Source: a virus
Virus record (IMG/VR): IMGVR_UViG_3300017917_001839
Location: 58,295 to 122,294 of that record
DNA: 64,000 bases
Strand: one strand, 5' to 3'
Below are positions 29,301-35,901 of this stretch, piece by piece. The stretch's first letter is position 1, and each line of letters opens with the position of its first letter. Both the position numbers and the translations under genes were made by a program. The notes under the pieces are model-generated. The model was given only the letters and a program-made list of their open reading frames with translations. It was not told where the DNA came from and did not search any database.

Positions 29301-31720
29301 TTTTTAAAGTGTGGTAAGAACTCAGGTTCTGAAATTACATCAAAACTGTTATTATACGGACTTCTCCATGATAGGGGAACTTCATATTTGCTAATGCTAT
29401 CGTACGAAATTAGACCAATGTCACTTAGTGCAGAGATTTCAATAAAGTCACCTGCTACAAAATTAAATTCATCAAAGTCAATAAATGTAGGTCTACTTGC
29501 ACCGTAAGTAAAATCAGTGCGATTTACACCATTAACTTTAACTTCAATGTCATAGCCACTGTTCTTGCTTAAGTCCTGGCTTGGTTCGCATCCAATGAAG
29601 AAAGTCTTTGAGACGTTGTCAATATCAAATTGGTCAAGCGTATATGATGTATAGATTCGTTGTACAGATGGCTTACCGATAGTTTTCCAATCTGTTTGAT
29701 ATTCTTCGGTATCATCAATCAGCTTATAGAAAAAATATCCTTGTAGCAAAGTATCGTTTTCAGTACCAATTGGAGTGTAATAATATGGCTTTTGATTAAT
29801 TTCTGTAACAAAAGCTATTTCACTGCTGGCTTTGAATGGTCTGTAATATAAATTAAATCCTAATACAGTATCTTTGGTTGCTGAACGTGTAATCTGTACT
29901 TCGCTAGAAATATCAACTAAATCTCTGACATATCCAAAGATTCTATTGCCTGCAAAAGTTGCGTTTGGATACTTACCTGGATCAGCAAGATATACACCAG
30001 CATCGTCATAAAGATTGAATAGTGGATCTTGGTTAACAGATAACTTCTCTTGGCAGATTGCTAAACCTTCACCGGTAAACTTATATTCTTTACCAATGTT
30101 AAATGTTCCGTTCTTAATCTGTACAACATCACCTTTGATTAATTCCCAAGGCACAAAGTTTTCGTCGCCGTCAACTGCGCCAGCTGGATTCAGCTCAGGA
30201 TCGCCAACACGTTGAACTTCAATAGTGTTAGTGCTGGTATTGGTAAATGCTTGATAGATAAACTTTGATATGCTTGGATCTTCGTTGGGGAAGATAATAG
30301 TAGCACGTTCAACTGGTACGTCGTCAATTACTAAACCGGTTCTACTGCCGTCAAGCTCATCTAGCGTTAATGTAGTACATGCAATGTTTACTGCACCAAC
30401 ACCTCGAATACCATGATTGTATAATTCTAATCTGTGATCAAACTCGATAATAGGACGCTGCGCACGATATGCTTCGCTAGGAACAGCTTGCCCAGCATCA
30501 ATGAAATTGTTTTTGTGGTACCAAAAGTTTACACGACTCCATACGTTCTTGTTAGCTGCACCGCGGGCCTGCACAATGTAATCTGGTACGCTCTGTGATA
30601 GGCCGCCGCCCCATTGTAGGTCACCTTCGCCGTCGGTATCAGTATCTTTATCAAAGCTATATGTGCCACCTAGTAGATAATACTTGCCAGTGTTTGGGTC
30701 AACACCAGATTTAGCTTGACTTGATAAAATGTTAACATTGCTGCTGGTAATAGTGTGCATTTCATCAAGTATTACTGCACCTACGAAATCTTTACCAGTT
30801 TCACTTTCAATTGAAATTCGAACTTGATCGCTGTAATGATCGCCTGACGAATTAATAATAACAGATGTTACAGATCCGTTAGCATCAACTACAATGTTAC
30901 CTGTTGCAGGCGTAGACGATGCGCCACTGAACACAACAACATCGGTATTGCTATAACCTGTACCACCATTTAGAACAGTAACACTCGAAATGTTACCAGC
31001 ACTGTGACGTATATCTGGATCATCGAGTGAAATAAAACTTGCGTCATAAACATCGTCAACCGGTGTTGAGAATCTTGTGCTAAAGTTATCAACTAGTGGA
31101 ACAAGATAGATTTTTTCACCAACACCTTCAACAATGTATTCAATGTTAAGTTGACTTGATGGAATTACGTATTCGCCTGCAAACTTAATAACCATACCAC
31201 TGCGGAACTCTTTGCCCACAGGTGGTGTAAATGCGTTCTTACCAATAATGTCGCGAGTAATATCAATTGGTGATTCCAGCGTACCTCTAACTTCAATTGG
31301 TGTTGGGCCAGCTGGATACCAATAATATTCTTGATAATTGATTAGCTTATCGGCATCAATTGGTGGCATGAATACATTGTATTTTTCGCCAAAAATTCTA
31401 TTATGATTTTTAATATCAACGCCGTAGGTGGCTAATGATTCAATAAACTCATCGTAGAAAACTAGGTTTTCGCTTACGCCTGTATTAGGATTTATATTAT
31501 TAACCGTAGGTGTAACATTGTAAAAACGTCGAGTCACTGTAGGCTGTGGTACATAACTACCATTCACATTTACGTCATCGCTGGTCTTATTGCCAATAAA
31601 ACCTTGAATGTTTTCAACGTTTGCTTTGCTGAATAATTGCTCTACTGTGCTTTCAAAGAAATTCTTTGTAGCTGTAGTTTGCAATACCCCGGGTAATTTT
31701 TTATAAATTTTGTCTGACAT
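11384..31720 (-). CDS. Giant baseplate/tail protein (6,778 residues) with YHYH and PA14-like domains
   Basis: One uninterrupted frame of 20,337 bases encodes the protein. It follows gp6 by 11 bases, the position of gp7/gp10 in T4, so a baseplate wedge or fibre role is likely. The first ~1,300 residues are aromatic-rich globular sequence (NYQEYYWYPAGPTPIEV). At about 1385-1445 a YHYH-type domain shows FHYHNISPEIVGLTEWD and GWAFDGLPIYGPYG. Several beta modules carry a GGTGY/GYGYG signature (about 245, 2220, 4960-5050). About 3300-3360 and 3790-3860 are acidic or Pro/Gly linkers. A PA14-like carbohydrate-binding domain lies at about 4150-4330 (YYKASATGTHTFKTTSDDAS). Thr/Gly linkers follow near 4340-4375 and 4707-4727, with a helical amphipathic stretch between them near 4463-4520. 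The last ~1,000 residues again look globular (GVLPGFMRNEIHFITEQDPV). T4 gp7 is about 1,030 residues, so this is over six times longer. Function beyond structure is inferred. Confidence 0.85.
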   Translation of the reverse strand: MSDKIYKKLPGVLQTTATKNFFESTVEQLFSKANVENIQGFIGNKTSDDVNVNGSYVPQPTVTRRFYNVTPTVNNINPNTGVSENLVFYDEFIESLATYGVDIKNHNRIFGEKYNVFMPPIDADKLINYQEYYWYPAGPTPIEVRGTLESPIDITRDIIGKNAFTPPVGKEFRSGMVIKFAGEYVIPSSQLNIEYIVEGVGEKIYLVPLVDNFSTRFSTPVDDVYDASFISLDDPDIRHSAGNISSVTVLNGGTGYSNTDVVVFSGASSTPATGNIVVDANGSVTSVIINSSGDHYSDQVRISIESETGKDFVGAVILDEMHTITSSNVNILSSQAKSGVDPNTGKYYLLGGTYSFDKDTDTDGEGDLQWGGGLSQSVPDYIVQARGAANKNVWSRVNFWYHKNNFIDAGQAVPSEAYRAQRPIIEFDHRLELYNHGIRGVGAVNIACTTLTLDELDGSRTGLVIDDVPVERATIIFPNEDPSISKFIYQAFTNTSTNTIEVQRVGDPELNPAGAVDGDENFVPWELIKGDVVQIKNGTFNIGKEYKFTGEGLAICQEKLSVNQDPLFNLYDDAGVYLADPGKYPNATFAGNRIFGYVRDLVDISSEVQITRSATKDTVLGFNLYYRPFKASSEIAFVTEINQKPYYYTPIGTENDTLLQGYFFYKLIDDTEEYQTDWKTIGKPSVQRIYTSYTLDQFDIDNVSKTFFIGCEPSQDLSKNSGYDIEVKVNGVNRTDFTYGASRPTFIDFDEFNFVAGDFIEISALSDIGLISYDSISKYEVPLSWRSPYNNSFDVISEPEFLPHFKKFIEAQDGFAGDALSVNNFASSPKDAALATDIVHTDHSAILAAFLLDSQPHNLVEAIRFNSSEYQKYKNRLKSEISNYYNTYDISNFSNEYVLEQVLRNVTSFKVGKDVFNRTYVVPFGDNYVEETFVVNDRTASEFVSSTFANLDEIENSLLVYLKAGTSTTLLNVDSDYTITSFNPITVEINRSSITLDLGNTVSLKIYDSERDSAQCPPTPSILGLFQLYQPTIDTDYSFKEPINVIIGHDGSRTPALGDRRDELLLEFEKRIYNAAKSQFRLANSLPELNRTSVKPGAFRNTGFEYKEWYDLMRYHFATWTAANRVDPIVNEFFDADDSWTWNYRGNQDIGGYWKGWYDYYYDTFRPNTNPWEMLGFTEQPSWWVDQYGTDYSSNNTAMWDDLEEGIIRQGTRENYSNGRYLENNPFRRIGLHQVIPVDANGELISPYNLISTGSTTKTEAWRNATANASLGYATNSFLEFDGINVSFDSSNIYVEGRALVNHDLDLHPNFVGHSEIEEQDVSYVIPRIVSETETTMPDYAVAVMVNGIAYYTPRSTKTWNDEGEWHYNNGNVTDFNEFTTYSHSTVNGLFHYHNISPEIVGLTEWDSTEHSPIIGWAFDGLPIYGPYGYKDPLDSTSEIVNIKSPFRLRSGVRQTGPGGAHTGMFVEDFDLDQAIENKPGYANRYNTRYGVTPDSPSTPIRYYVATIDDSGKPMFPYAVGGGTQAHSTSTAVWGNKYRALPVDVVNNTINAAPVPTSGLTKAIDSDKIIENSYTDAISADWKFGDGAPVEISWRYSEDYPFAVAEALLLGKPAQFATLFADPTRIERTVANPDFIVEKETRARWQWSRPDHFRVHGEVDTAGNFITNIGYTQFINSWLNFQGLTINNSFAYKLRTLNVKLGHRFAGFVDKDTMILRTDQYSSSGNATSLIVPPENINVVIHSSPYKTRNFYSGVIIEKLEDGYKVRGFDRNFGYFLTLASDVSGPREKVSVGGEPANFVDWTPNISYKQFSIVRYQNSYYRAPTDIAGSATFDKSKWTRLSALPQVGAATGVLYQETTGELVRVDYETKFTTTDELFDFLISLGRYQKSVGFSFGEYDSSINAVRDWAYAAKQFLFWVTGNWEIGNTLELSPMATNVTFSTDLGFISKLNRVDRDQFVLMDAEGAVISPTECEIVREDNRIEIAPPAGRQIYSALIYTQEIEHAMTIDNLTVFNDVIYDPTINQKHSRFKLKAKRTANWDGRYITEGFVISGDELKPNLDNLAGTISRYNELGFVPVDKQIYQVARAQFGYQDKEYLRELDITDDQQVDFYLGMLQSKGTTTSLGRIARSNAIVQGNVTVYDEWALRVGDFGDTENDQSIELKLEKSEFLNDPQLITLAFPEDTTNIVEKIEVLERKHKYYSVPQIVISPPTSTGGIQATAEATLNSDGELGSITVTNQGYGYGTNPDQPIVGLKVIAGYVLADTVATKFNTVTALSSNSWVDTTGLTSIEITDHFGNANVVVDLSSVTSADELVSTINSAAGLGGNIVASVYRTDTDISGNADIDIGYTLGLSGNDFSIVNADAGLYLTSGRYQPRQRYAIETATNITSENILVSVDKNFVAGTNWVYDAGDRWSINTVSVADENQSLTLNLNTGTENDSTTIAAENIVLTDGQYPFVDVFVNGVKINNEPSQVLFSLTSSSITFTNISLLPKTVLTPAFDYTQSPPRTKYILPAQSVIKIVEKATVDFTDAYQGDVPGASLEIVVFTTDSIAIKLGTKRIYEITPDAKDDDVILIDIDDTERFLKKPLGVREHNLWPTTSDVDYSGIIDSKYPSIPNAGYVNPANVNFMSYDVASLPDLFEDNIIIKPSGNSYIHVAVSEDNDWNVYKLQPAGGLTYLADYAGDAKLYTTESLFNYIDSNQIGENDTTRYLDFFLTLKNANVSDNVVVWTNETIIKQNELNILDVEAPRMIEARIKSIGPHPTARIAITDIKPVSTYSYKNATISAADANNIVTVSGISIPTLAEGDAVSFNDAVGNTYTYSANLTYNGAGNVTVGSSNVAYVTASGHVTLTFTGNPTANNKQYYVESVNVVGNSFVVRSDYFANANVVAALSNVEYSVTAFEDFGDSNTYFTVSNVTPISFTVERPGTTARTVDVYHMTLSKLFTADAHGLQTGDVIRVASTAFSGAYNVRSVPTANSVVIAAPFFETENFSGNIITRGIQITTISNHGIQPIYARKKKRIAVHFADPKQYNQTYFIDSITPNTINILGRYPVDDTTYYYYDEKIAYANADANVVTVDAGMNLNDVTVMYLSNSFLVAKNMYTVEADGNVVFNNDILNEDANVSTGFIIAREPENVFNGRYPILTTIDHNKVKLNNSEIQIDSFNNLGGLATSINRAINLRRSAIVADGDQRVFKMGFNFLKDPQTPVSVSDTSSVKIPAGAINNYGPYVRDQQVINTAIGDNVKIVGKIPLSTNIEKVVDKGFNKGPIPKGPTYGFTYERDGQLYVWNPLIEDYTKYNVYTTEGDASLDATGPGNTATSDGTDSDTGVNPDGEDNEALETSIPVLPQGHDPNKPKLRIIPGSAEADPAVSTTMGVKWRGYVMKNPDGTDYTRTFSGVPGSGTYTGPRWRLKTSGEFIYEVYELVQNSAGKVYYILVDRVYPPAVAHNFFGTVNAYNDFDGLPLENLYYIANIRPYNPNQVDTVSANPNKYTINIPPVEPAWYVGKQLIPEPFARENGNGSDAELNFANLPQPMMIGASTVNDETRIAVNGNGMNTFLMWTPGLTPGQWVPDPKGPGSLIGAYDAPTYWGFGRGYYTENDGHRPDSERSPVTTAGAYPGKSVNGWTTRQQRFKYSNDFTVSPVINTREDNFVDSIVPPSDYSNAAITGLRPEEIFIACFWTEPHTYVNQLVGYDYKNVDSNGNPTPIYRDYEGTVTRVKYIRLTELPFDAVLRRPIPDTGWGGKGWKNGITDTTLLPTDPEFNPQFGDAENPWNAFDPTTPAVGGSTGDDDENDATGGTSTTTPAGAGTPPGLGTGFGRGFDPQSIPSVEDVPAVGGADNTPPAPIIHGGALAGLPTQCDIDQSNIPIPEVNVDTSNIPCFLRDSEEVLGLETEKNKDARSTQGAQVNETFVYKIVGNNPFMVFFDFSSAGTLANGITIEQAEDEAFTKGVQVVIDTSSTGTNKNVDDGEQIGVYGIDIVPGFGRSFVPMVNEAWFVDTEQVYANPVTYNAEIAALAVGPAGNPVGVKGYGFISRRIDCRKGEFVRVTVHKGVGNTVGTYRLAMYFTKRYERVVEPPPPPGCENATRGSRRFKDGAIIDKYVFSDAKTKNNKFLGLSFGGLFGKKSPGKDDGYFGNGAKGPLRNQGDNIYYPYQAHPTYKNQSGYSAKTADPNSANANGGLQESTQATTVAIASMEEYCTYEIKGYYKASATGTHTFKTTSDDASWIWVSDIDDTKPLEEKYKQDGHRPDDKRNYNWTNATVANGGLHPPASSTGTVSLEAGKYYFLRGVFGNNKKGGSFTLEVQPPGTSTFAPVEFTGRLCPGDPGYQDPSTSTGSTGTTTTGTTTGGTTGGTDTGTTPVTTPGGGGGGGDRQVTVPLTFDSPIYNPISTGGYTTSFGITGDTLSGVTGTSILTDRSSLVTPSMLDSSATLAGVQTSGFTGTGEGALITRLSAETQGLLTGGTGGGFISDVGRTIGGAADFVGGLAGDAFDLVGDVASAIGGGLKNIWEAIFGTKKNFSGYSSPSLTGYNFMPTTFKAINSNAKVVGPQRYGFEIPLRKDRYVNATSQRVTGGFVIPLAKKLEVVSRAPRPLNSVNIQNEPWFRSVAASLDKTMRGVVYQPTKISSTYYLPDGSTAIRNVVQTGPIAGRTGFDVTGTRSVIDRIGGNSYSNEQIGGVIPGQRGMDTVTLTPDLGDGVDFVPGVGVPPGSGGGTGGGGGGNPPVNYDNLGPSVPVPWEYLPVDTDEIEFSVVPTINITPLGLDDTGAYVRAGQPAVAPIARPTPSATISDEDLLGVQDNSEMYINDRKIIFRPGKSIKDIAAQINCANMGVKALIDTSTNQLKINSCTDAGFAVKNGCAGGRYKQVADFHIVRGFEQQRNTSQTISNTDVSLISTSSYNSEDQVYQPKTYSRYYKNDDGELINLNNDVTVGTSSTDGAFIPSQNISNTTTSVYATGGKGYRIGDRLRLVGGTPVNSTIGPLTTICIDEPGVGYTNAANLKIIIGDGNSPGIGASAIVTQLNANGGIAEIQMLNYGIGYDIAEPPPISVVDVGGQSSQSYITLDAANPSGTYSRNTVVLAQISRELPGGRIELDEKFFRVTANSVTFGNVYTDSASLTLSPVITTGNVSARNDEVTITTDPSIIALAQQPGYVTILCDETNATANLLNDKVFLITSINTSTNQIKIKDAFFGNANASFSANIAALTNVEVSVVEPFSSRGMTEVIDPRIGKVDAVLSAKVALSPDFVKTGDPSTAVANAFVEGFTSAAGPVRVAKFVVTGVDGEGAITSLKIIDRGLYKIFPADLTMGIPLEYDFEYLGNSPLPDNILGYADPIRDNAQYGPGHPVYAGAPFGGTKHPDWVGFREVRFDSKTRTFVEYQGTPGGYDPLTYVEIGGQKLSKQYAIDLNPLSPDYGNYVNPLELGGGTGARVFITSQDVPDCSEKSSAREDLGLPELVSDVNVPDALATMLNNALTGAGYSPDDIRFEVDPIGPGVGRLNLVSPKYPGVNIDTNNPGFLDKLGIPVGDYNTGMLCIQATISTPNPTEAEIDSTINNLYNTGAFGALTLEQQAELVGSQGAIEAPQVLSLLCVNTIEEWGWPGTPDKVVPGTNVNGGKPPSEDIKTYITDDLADPENGIPGDVTEDTSANNKFVDLTGALENNTADLIPNDGRFSESGTGDIGNLLFTGEVYRYDLQTIFGGRVTLNGSKQYNNTYVFQSQRFANETQLLNPVTGALDLTDFPKAWVDNYGGNGWAFFDNANVTPVRVQEPMVDVEYVKNSLVYDRENGDKEFDLHFWDPFKGVLPGFMRNEIHFITEQDPVSYNNARTNFGRNNIGKVWWDTSTLRYMWYEQGSNRERWLNWGRTFPGSTVTVCEWVESKVLPQNWTGDGTPRWVDRYVTERHWNDAEQKYEQYFYYWVQNRSKLDDRLTNIGRKLDVLTVARYIANPVGYGINLINFVSSNAFVLSNVATNLREDENIIQINLSRNLNPEGMKHTAWKLMREGDNNSTVPEHLTDKLIDSLCAENAIGQVVPDPLLSEVERYGIAFRPRQTMFKDIKEARRVLRSAINEILADIQLESNYSGWDADLPETLNYVERVTWYAVERIDLSTNTKIRYNSSYKPVFNVSSVSELEIYKNVNDGTVVQVNDPTGSRHQLWMYVAANDEYKLIAIKNETVRLSDRLYSDDTTAEMSDELRKFLQALVDTVFANNEYWNVVFFEMLKYAYAEQRQLSWAFKTSYIYIEKEEEDLIPTVGFKPDNFSKVIEYMNEVKPYTAKIREYKDGKRAPIEYIGQNSISDFDKPAYADRSTNTIRVLDDFDADDATIMANDPRYANYYSITNKAQLPFRHNNTKLVFDRTNWQLTQFGFNADTTTYNQSIAWNMANINSMSNADVGANSYLRAADRIFKFDPVVRAAFEAEVNNHVSQTYTGVTFAGSNTSITTNATLMYDIINSGNLDITLALVKEKVGGGFRGDTLDANVFTKFVEGFDSTTDLLTNFGYDTDPWDTVGWDQNIEVVNYEGIFSEATQGNITLRRNDTTYEGFDGATFKKILYGEERPEELALLDPLESLIMRVTTSIYPIGNSNTVIASTPINSTASNVTYQVHQNLFGETEYLRVLDNTQTKLAANVYSYSTEITVVDASILPEPKPGLPGIVWVGTERVLYERKVGNTLSLLTRGSAGTTAQDWIITDLLGNSVDVEVWNGAETETFNNLNPAANIWLEIGVRYNDPTPYDTIGWDSAGFDEATISGQTAISLTDRANADFANVTSLMKFVHNI

Positions 31721-31731
31721 TCTTACAATCC

Positions 31732-34700
31732 TTAGCGATCAGTACGTAATGTTTGCGAATTAATTTTTTCTACTATTTCAATATCGTTTACTGTGGCTGT
31801 GCTTAAAAACAGTTCGTTTGGTTCAGCTTTTACTTGGAATAAGTCACCAAACTTGCCGCTTGAGTTCTTTGGTAGAATAACGATACTACCGATGGCGCTG
31901 CCTAACTGTTGGTGTACATAACTACTCAATTCAGTGAAGTAGAAAGTTTCACCAAATTCCCAGTTAGTTACATCAAAGTAATTGTTAAAGGCTGCAATGA
32001 TTCTTGTTTTCAACTCGTTGTCGCTGAGTTGATTTGATAGTTTAACTACACGGAAACGTGCCTGGAATTCAGCATCGGCGTTTTGTCCAAACAATGGTTT
32101 GAACTTGGCACTGCGGAATACTAGACTATCGCTGGCGCTCTTGTATTCATTGAGATTTTCAAACTCAATGCTTAACTCAGCTGATGTTGGCTCTCTTGGC
32201 ACTGCTCGACCCACAGGCTGCGCTTGGTACGCAATGATTTCGTTATAATAACTAGTTGTAAGTACAATCATTTCTACTACGTTACTAATACTTGGGTCAA
32301 TTCTCACATCGCTTGGTGCTACATGCTGCCAACGTATAATGCTTTGTTCCTGTGTTAGGCTTGTTGTGTTCTGTGTTGGGCCGCGGCCGTGTTTAACAAA
32401 GAAGTCGTTGGTTTGAATAGCACGTACTATATTTAAGTCAGTGCTACTTGGGGTCATCAAATAACAGGCGTCTTCTTCAACTGCATATACTTTTATACCC
32501 ACTGCGCCGCCTAGATTATTTTCTAGATACTGTTCTACAATGCTTAGGTTCTTTACTAGAATCCAATCAACTGTGCTTAGTGTTGTATTGCTTACATAAC
32601 TACCAGGACTAATAATATTTCCTGTAAAGTTTACAGAGATTGAATTTTCATAACGGTAATCTAGTATTACACCACTAACTGGTTTATCATAGCTGTAGCC
32701 GTCAAAATCAGTATAGTATTCAAATAGCTGTAGGTCATCAGCATCAACATATTCAGCAAACTGTAACGGTCTGTCTGGGACCAAGTCGCTGTCAGTGTCA
32801 TATGGTGCAACAACTACCTTACGTGGATCTGTATAGCCATCGGCGTATTTGTATACGTCAACTACTTGCCAAACAATATCTTTGTCTAAACTTTCTTTGT
32901 TATTTAGATAGTTTAATATTAACTGGTCTTTGTATACAATACCAGTACTGTCAGCTGATAAGTGATAGATATTGTCTTGTAAATCACTGTAAATTAAATT
33001 ACCTGTCTGTGCAGAAATATTGCAATTTGCAAGATACAATCTGCCGGTGACGCCGGTATTCAATGCTGAACCATTTTCGCCGTATGAATAAACAGTAGTG
33101 TTACCATGGAATATTTCTAGGCCAGTACCTGCATCATTAAATAATCTATAAGTGATATTTCCGTTAGCATCAAGGATGTTTGCACCAAAGGTTGTATTAT
33201 TAAAAGGTATAACAATACTGCTTGGTATTCTTGAAAGCTGACCACTGTTATTTGCAATAGTAACGTTAGTGGTAAGGCTGCTTTCAGTACCATCATCAAA
33301 GTAAGTGTTTAGGCGAACAGTTGCTTCACCTACATAACGGTTACCACTTGAAGTGTTAACTATATCATTTAATGAGCCAGGTGCTGGATCAAAAAGTCCA
33401 AAGTTACTTTTCCAATTTACCTCAACGTCATTCCACTTAGTGCCGCGAGTGCGCAAAGGAATATTGGTTGCAAAGTTTGCTGGCGTATACAGAGAACCAT
33501 TTTCTTTGTTTCTCCAGTAGGTAATATTATTTTTACGGAACCACTCAATTGTTTCTGCACTACCAGGTTTAGTGTTTAGAGTGTTGAAAGTAATCAAATC
33601 GCTTGATGATTTGTTATTGCTGTCAACTACTTTAACATTTTTAATATTGTAGAACTTTAGTTCGCTAACGCTTTGTACAACATAATCTTCGCCGCGAATA
33701 GTTACATTATATCTGTAGCTTGAATTGTTAATTGGGCTGTATTCAAACAGTAATAACCAGCTACTATCTAAGCCTTGGCTAGATGTATTTTCTGCATAAG
33801 CTACATTATAATCGGCAGTTTTATTAAGGTCTTTTCCAGCAATAACATACCAGTAGTCGGCTGAAACATTATATCCTAAGCCAAAAGTTGATTTGTTTCT
33901 AATAGCAGATCTAATTGAATCTGCTTCAGTGTTATTAAACAATTTTCTTAGAGAAGCAATTACTTCTTCAGCATACCAACTGTCATTAACTTCCTCGCTG
34001 AGTGTCCATGGGCCAACACTAGTAGTTAAACCGCTTGTTAGCGCACCGTTATAATCAACATTAACAATTCTTACCCACTTATAATCTTCTAAATTATTGG
34101 AGTTAACAAACTTAATAAAATTGTTAACCTTAAACATTGCTGTGCGTGGATCGTTATTTGTCATAACAACAGTTTCACCACTGGTACTAAATGTCTCAGT
34201 CATGTAACCTGTTTTACTTTTTCCGCTTAGTGGCAATGGCTTCCAGCGAACATTAAGTCGTGTTGTTTTAAATTTTTCTGATGAGAAATCTGTCCAAAGA
34301 TTTCTCAATCCATAATAAACAAAGTTATTAAGTCTTTGTTCTTTGAGGTACTGCGGGATAATACCTGCAACAATTTCTGCTGCGGTATTATTATCATTTA
34401 CAATAATAGTTTTTGTTGAATTTCTATCTTCAACATATAGAATAGCATCTTTGGCAAAAGTATCTACATTATTAAATGAACCTGTTGGGTCATTGATATC
34501 AATATAGCGACTGTGACCAGCGTGAGTTCTATTCAATGCCTTAATTTTAGTAATGTTATTACTTTGGCTTAGAGGAAATACATTATAATCCTGCGCACTA
34601 ACCATTCTGTTTTGTGCATAGTAAACTTGAGGCGCACGCTCTTTAATAGCTTCCAGTGACTCAGGTGGCAGACTGTTATTAACTCTGCGCTCTAGGCGGA

Positions 34701-35895
34701 ATGTTAGTGTAAGTGACTGCTCTCTACCACGAGCATCTTCATAAGGTATTGCTACACTTATACTACGTGCATCTTCTGGCTGAATAGCATAACGAGTAGG
34801 ATCGCTGGTTCTAAACCACATACGGAAAATGCCGTTTGGAATGTTACCAAAGTTTCCATCTGGATATTTGATTCTTACGCCACCATTGTTGATGTTTTCA
34901 ACAGCATATAGATTCTTAGTACCTAAACTGATACTGTTGTAGTTTAGTGTTTGACCAATAGTGTTTGGAATCTTTTCCCACTTGTTAAGTACTAAACCTT
35001 CAGTATTAATTTCCTGTAAGTATACATCAGTTTCGTTGATGTTTGGAATTAACACATCTTCAGTTCTATTTTCAACTGGCGTTGTATAGTTAAAATCTCT
35101 AAAGTCTAGATTTCCTTGTTTAAACATAACAAAGAAACCAGTGTTATTACTGCTTAAGCCTTTACCGTCATTGCGATAAATCAAATTAAACAAATTTGTA
35201 GGATCAGGATGGCGTTCGTAGAAATATCCGTTGTCAATTAAGTCTGGATTAACTACGTTAAATGGTTTAGCAGAACCATTGATGTTTAATGTAAAGTTAT
35301 ACGCCAGTGGTGACCCAATGGGCGTATTCATTTGATACAGTTCAGATGAGATACCACCAACTGTTCCACGTTTAGAAGGAGACGAAAAACGATTTGAGCT
35401 GGTCATTGCAGCATTTAGAATTGTAATAAACTGCTCGTAGCTTTGTGGGTTGTTGGCATCGTCCCAGTAAACTGTTCTATTGTTTAATGGGTTTCCTAAA
35501 CTGTCATTTAATGGCTGTGTGGTTCTAACGCTGGTTAGTTTCATCAAACCGCTAGCTGCAATGTTACGCTTTGGATTGTATCCAAGCATACGAGCTAGTT
35601 TGAAAACACTGTCACGACGTTCAGCAGTTTCTAAGAAGTTTTCACGACTGTTTAAGTCCATACGGAATGCAAGACTTTGGCTTAGATATGCTAGCATTTC
35701 AATGATAGCAATAAATTCGCTGCTTTCAATATAGTCGTTGAAATTCTCAGGGAAGTTAGCTTTTACATATTCAACTAAACTTGTTCTGATGCTGTCATAG
35801 TCATAGGCGCGAAAATTAATCTGGCTGTAGGCCTTGTATGCTACTTTCCAGTCTTCACTAGCAAATAAGTTATTTTGTCTGTTTACCAATGACAT
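31732..35895 (-). CDS. gp6: Baseplate wedge subunit gp6-like (baseplate J family)
   Basis: The N-terminus (RAYDYDSIRTSLVEYVKANF, then SSEFIAIIEMLAYLSQSLAF and LARMLGYNPKRNIAASG) is the conserved start of T4-like gp6 proteins. In the T4 baseplate gp6 forms the inner ring that joins wedges and contacts gp25 and gp53. The C-terminal region has the baseplate-J pattern (ARFRVVKLSNQLSDNELKTR and NYFDVTNWEFGETFYFTELS). The length of 1,387 residues is about twice T4 gp6 (660), with the extra sequence in the middle. It lies six bases after gp25 and 11 bases before the giant gene in one late unit. Identity of the family is secure from both ends; the central insert is unassigned. Confidence 0.87.
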   Translation of the reverse strand: MSLVNRQNNLFASEDWKVAYKAYSQINFRAYDYDSIRTSLVEYVKANFPENFNDYIESSEFIAIIEMLAYLSQSLAFRMDLNSRENFLETAERRDSVFKLARMLGYNPKRNIAASGLMKLTSVRTTQPLNDSLGNPLNNRTVYWDDANNPQSYEQFITILNAAMTSSNRFSSPSKRGTVGGISSELYQMNTPIGSPLAYNFTLNINGSAKPFNVVNPDLIDNGYFYERHPDPTNLFNLIYRNDGKGLSSNNTGFFVMFKQGNLDFRDFNYTTPVENRTEDVLIPNINETDVYLQEINTEGLVLNKWEKIPNTIGQTLNYNSISLGTKNLYAVENINNGGVRIKYPDGNFGNIPNGIFRMWFRTSDPTRYAIQPEDARSISVAIPYEDARGREQSLTLTFRLERRVNNSLPPESLEAIKERAPQVYYAQNRMVSAQDYNVFPLSQSNNITKIKALNRTHAGHSRYIDINDPTGSFNNVDTFAKDAILYVEDRNSTKTIIVNDNNTAAEIVAGIIPQYLKEQRLNNFVYYGLRNLWTDFSSEKFKTTRLNVRWKPLPLSGKSKTGYMTETFSTSGETVVMTNNDPRTAMFKVNNFIKFVNSNNLEDYKWVRIVNVDYNGALTSGLTTSVGPWTLSEEVNDSWYAEEVIASLRKLFNNTEADSIRSAIRNKSTFGLGYNVSADYWYVIAGKDLNKTADYNVAYAENTSSQGLDSSWLLLFEYSPINNSSYRYNVTIRGEDYVVQSVSELKFYNIKNVKVVDSNNKSSSDLITFNTLNTKPGSAETIEWFRKNNITYWRNKENGSLYTPANFATNIPLRTRGTKWNDVEVNWKSNFGLFDPAPGSLNDIVNTSSGNRYVGEATVRLNTYFDDGTESSLTTNVTIANNSGQLSRIPSSIVIPFNNTTFGANILDANGNITYRLFNDAGTGLEIFHGNTTVYSYGENGSALNTGVTGRLYLANCNISAQTGNLIYSDLQDNIYHLSADSTGIVYKDQLILNYLNNKESLDKDIVWQVVDVYKYADGYTDPRKVVVAPYDTDSDLVPDRPLQFAEYVDADDLQLFEYYTDFDGYSYDKPVSGVILDYRYENSISVNFTGNIISPGSYVSNTTLSTVDWILVKNLSIVEQYLENNLGGAVGIKVYAVEEDACYLMTPSSTDLNIVRAIQTNDFFVKHGRGPTQNTTSLTQEQSIIRWQHVAPSDVRIDPSISNVVEMIVLTTSYYNEIIAYQAQPVGRAVPREPTSAELSIEFENLNEYKSASDSLVFRSAKFKPLFGQNADAEFQARFRVVKLSNQLSDNELKTRIIAAFNNYFDVTNWEFGETFYFTELSSYVHQQLGSAIGSIVILPKNSSGKFGDLFQVKAEPNELFLSTATVNDIEIVEKINSQTLRTDR

Positions 35896-35901
35896 TGTTG
35901 A

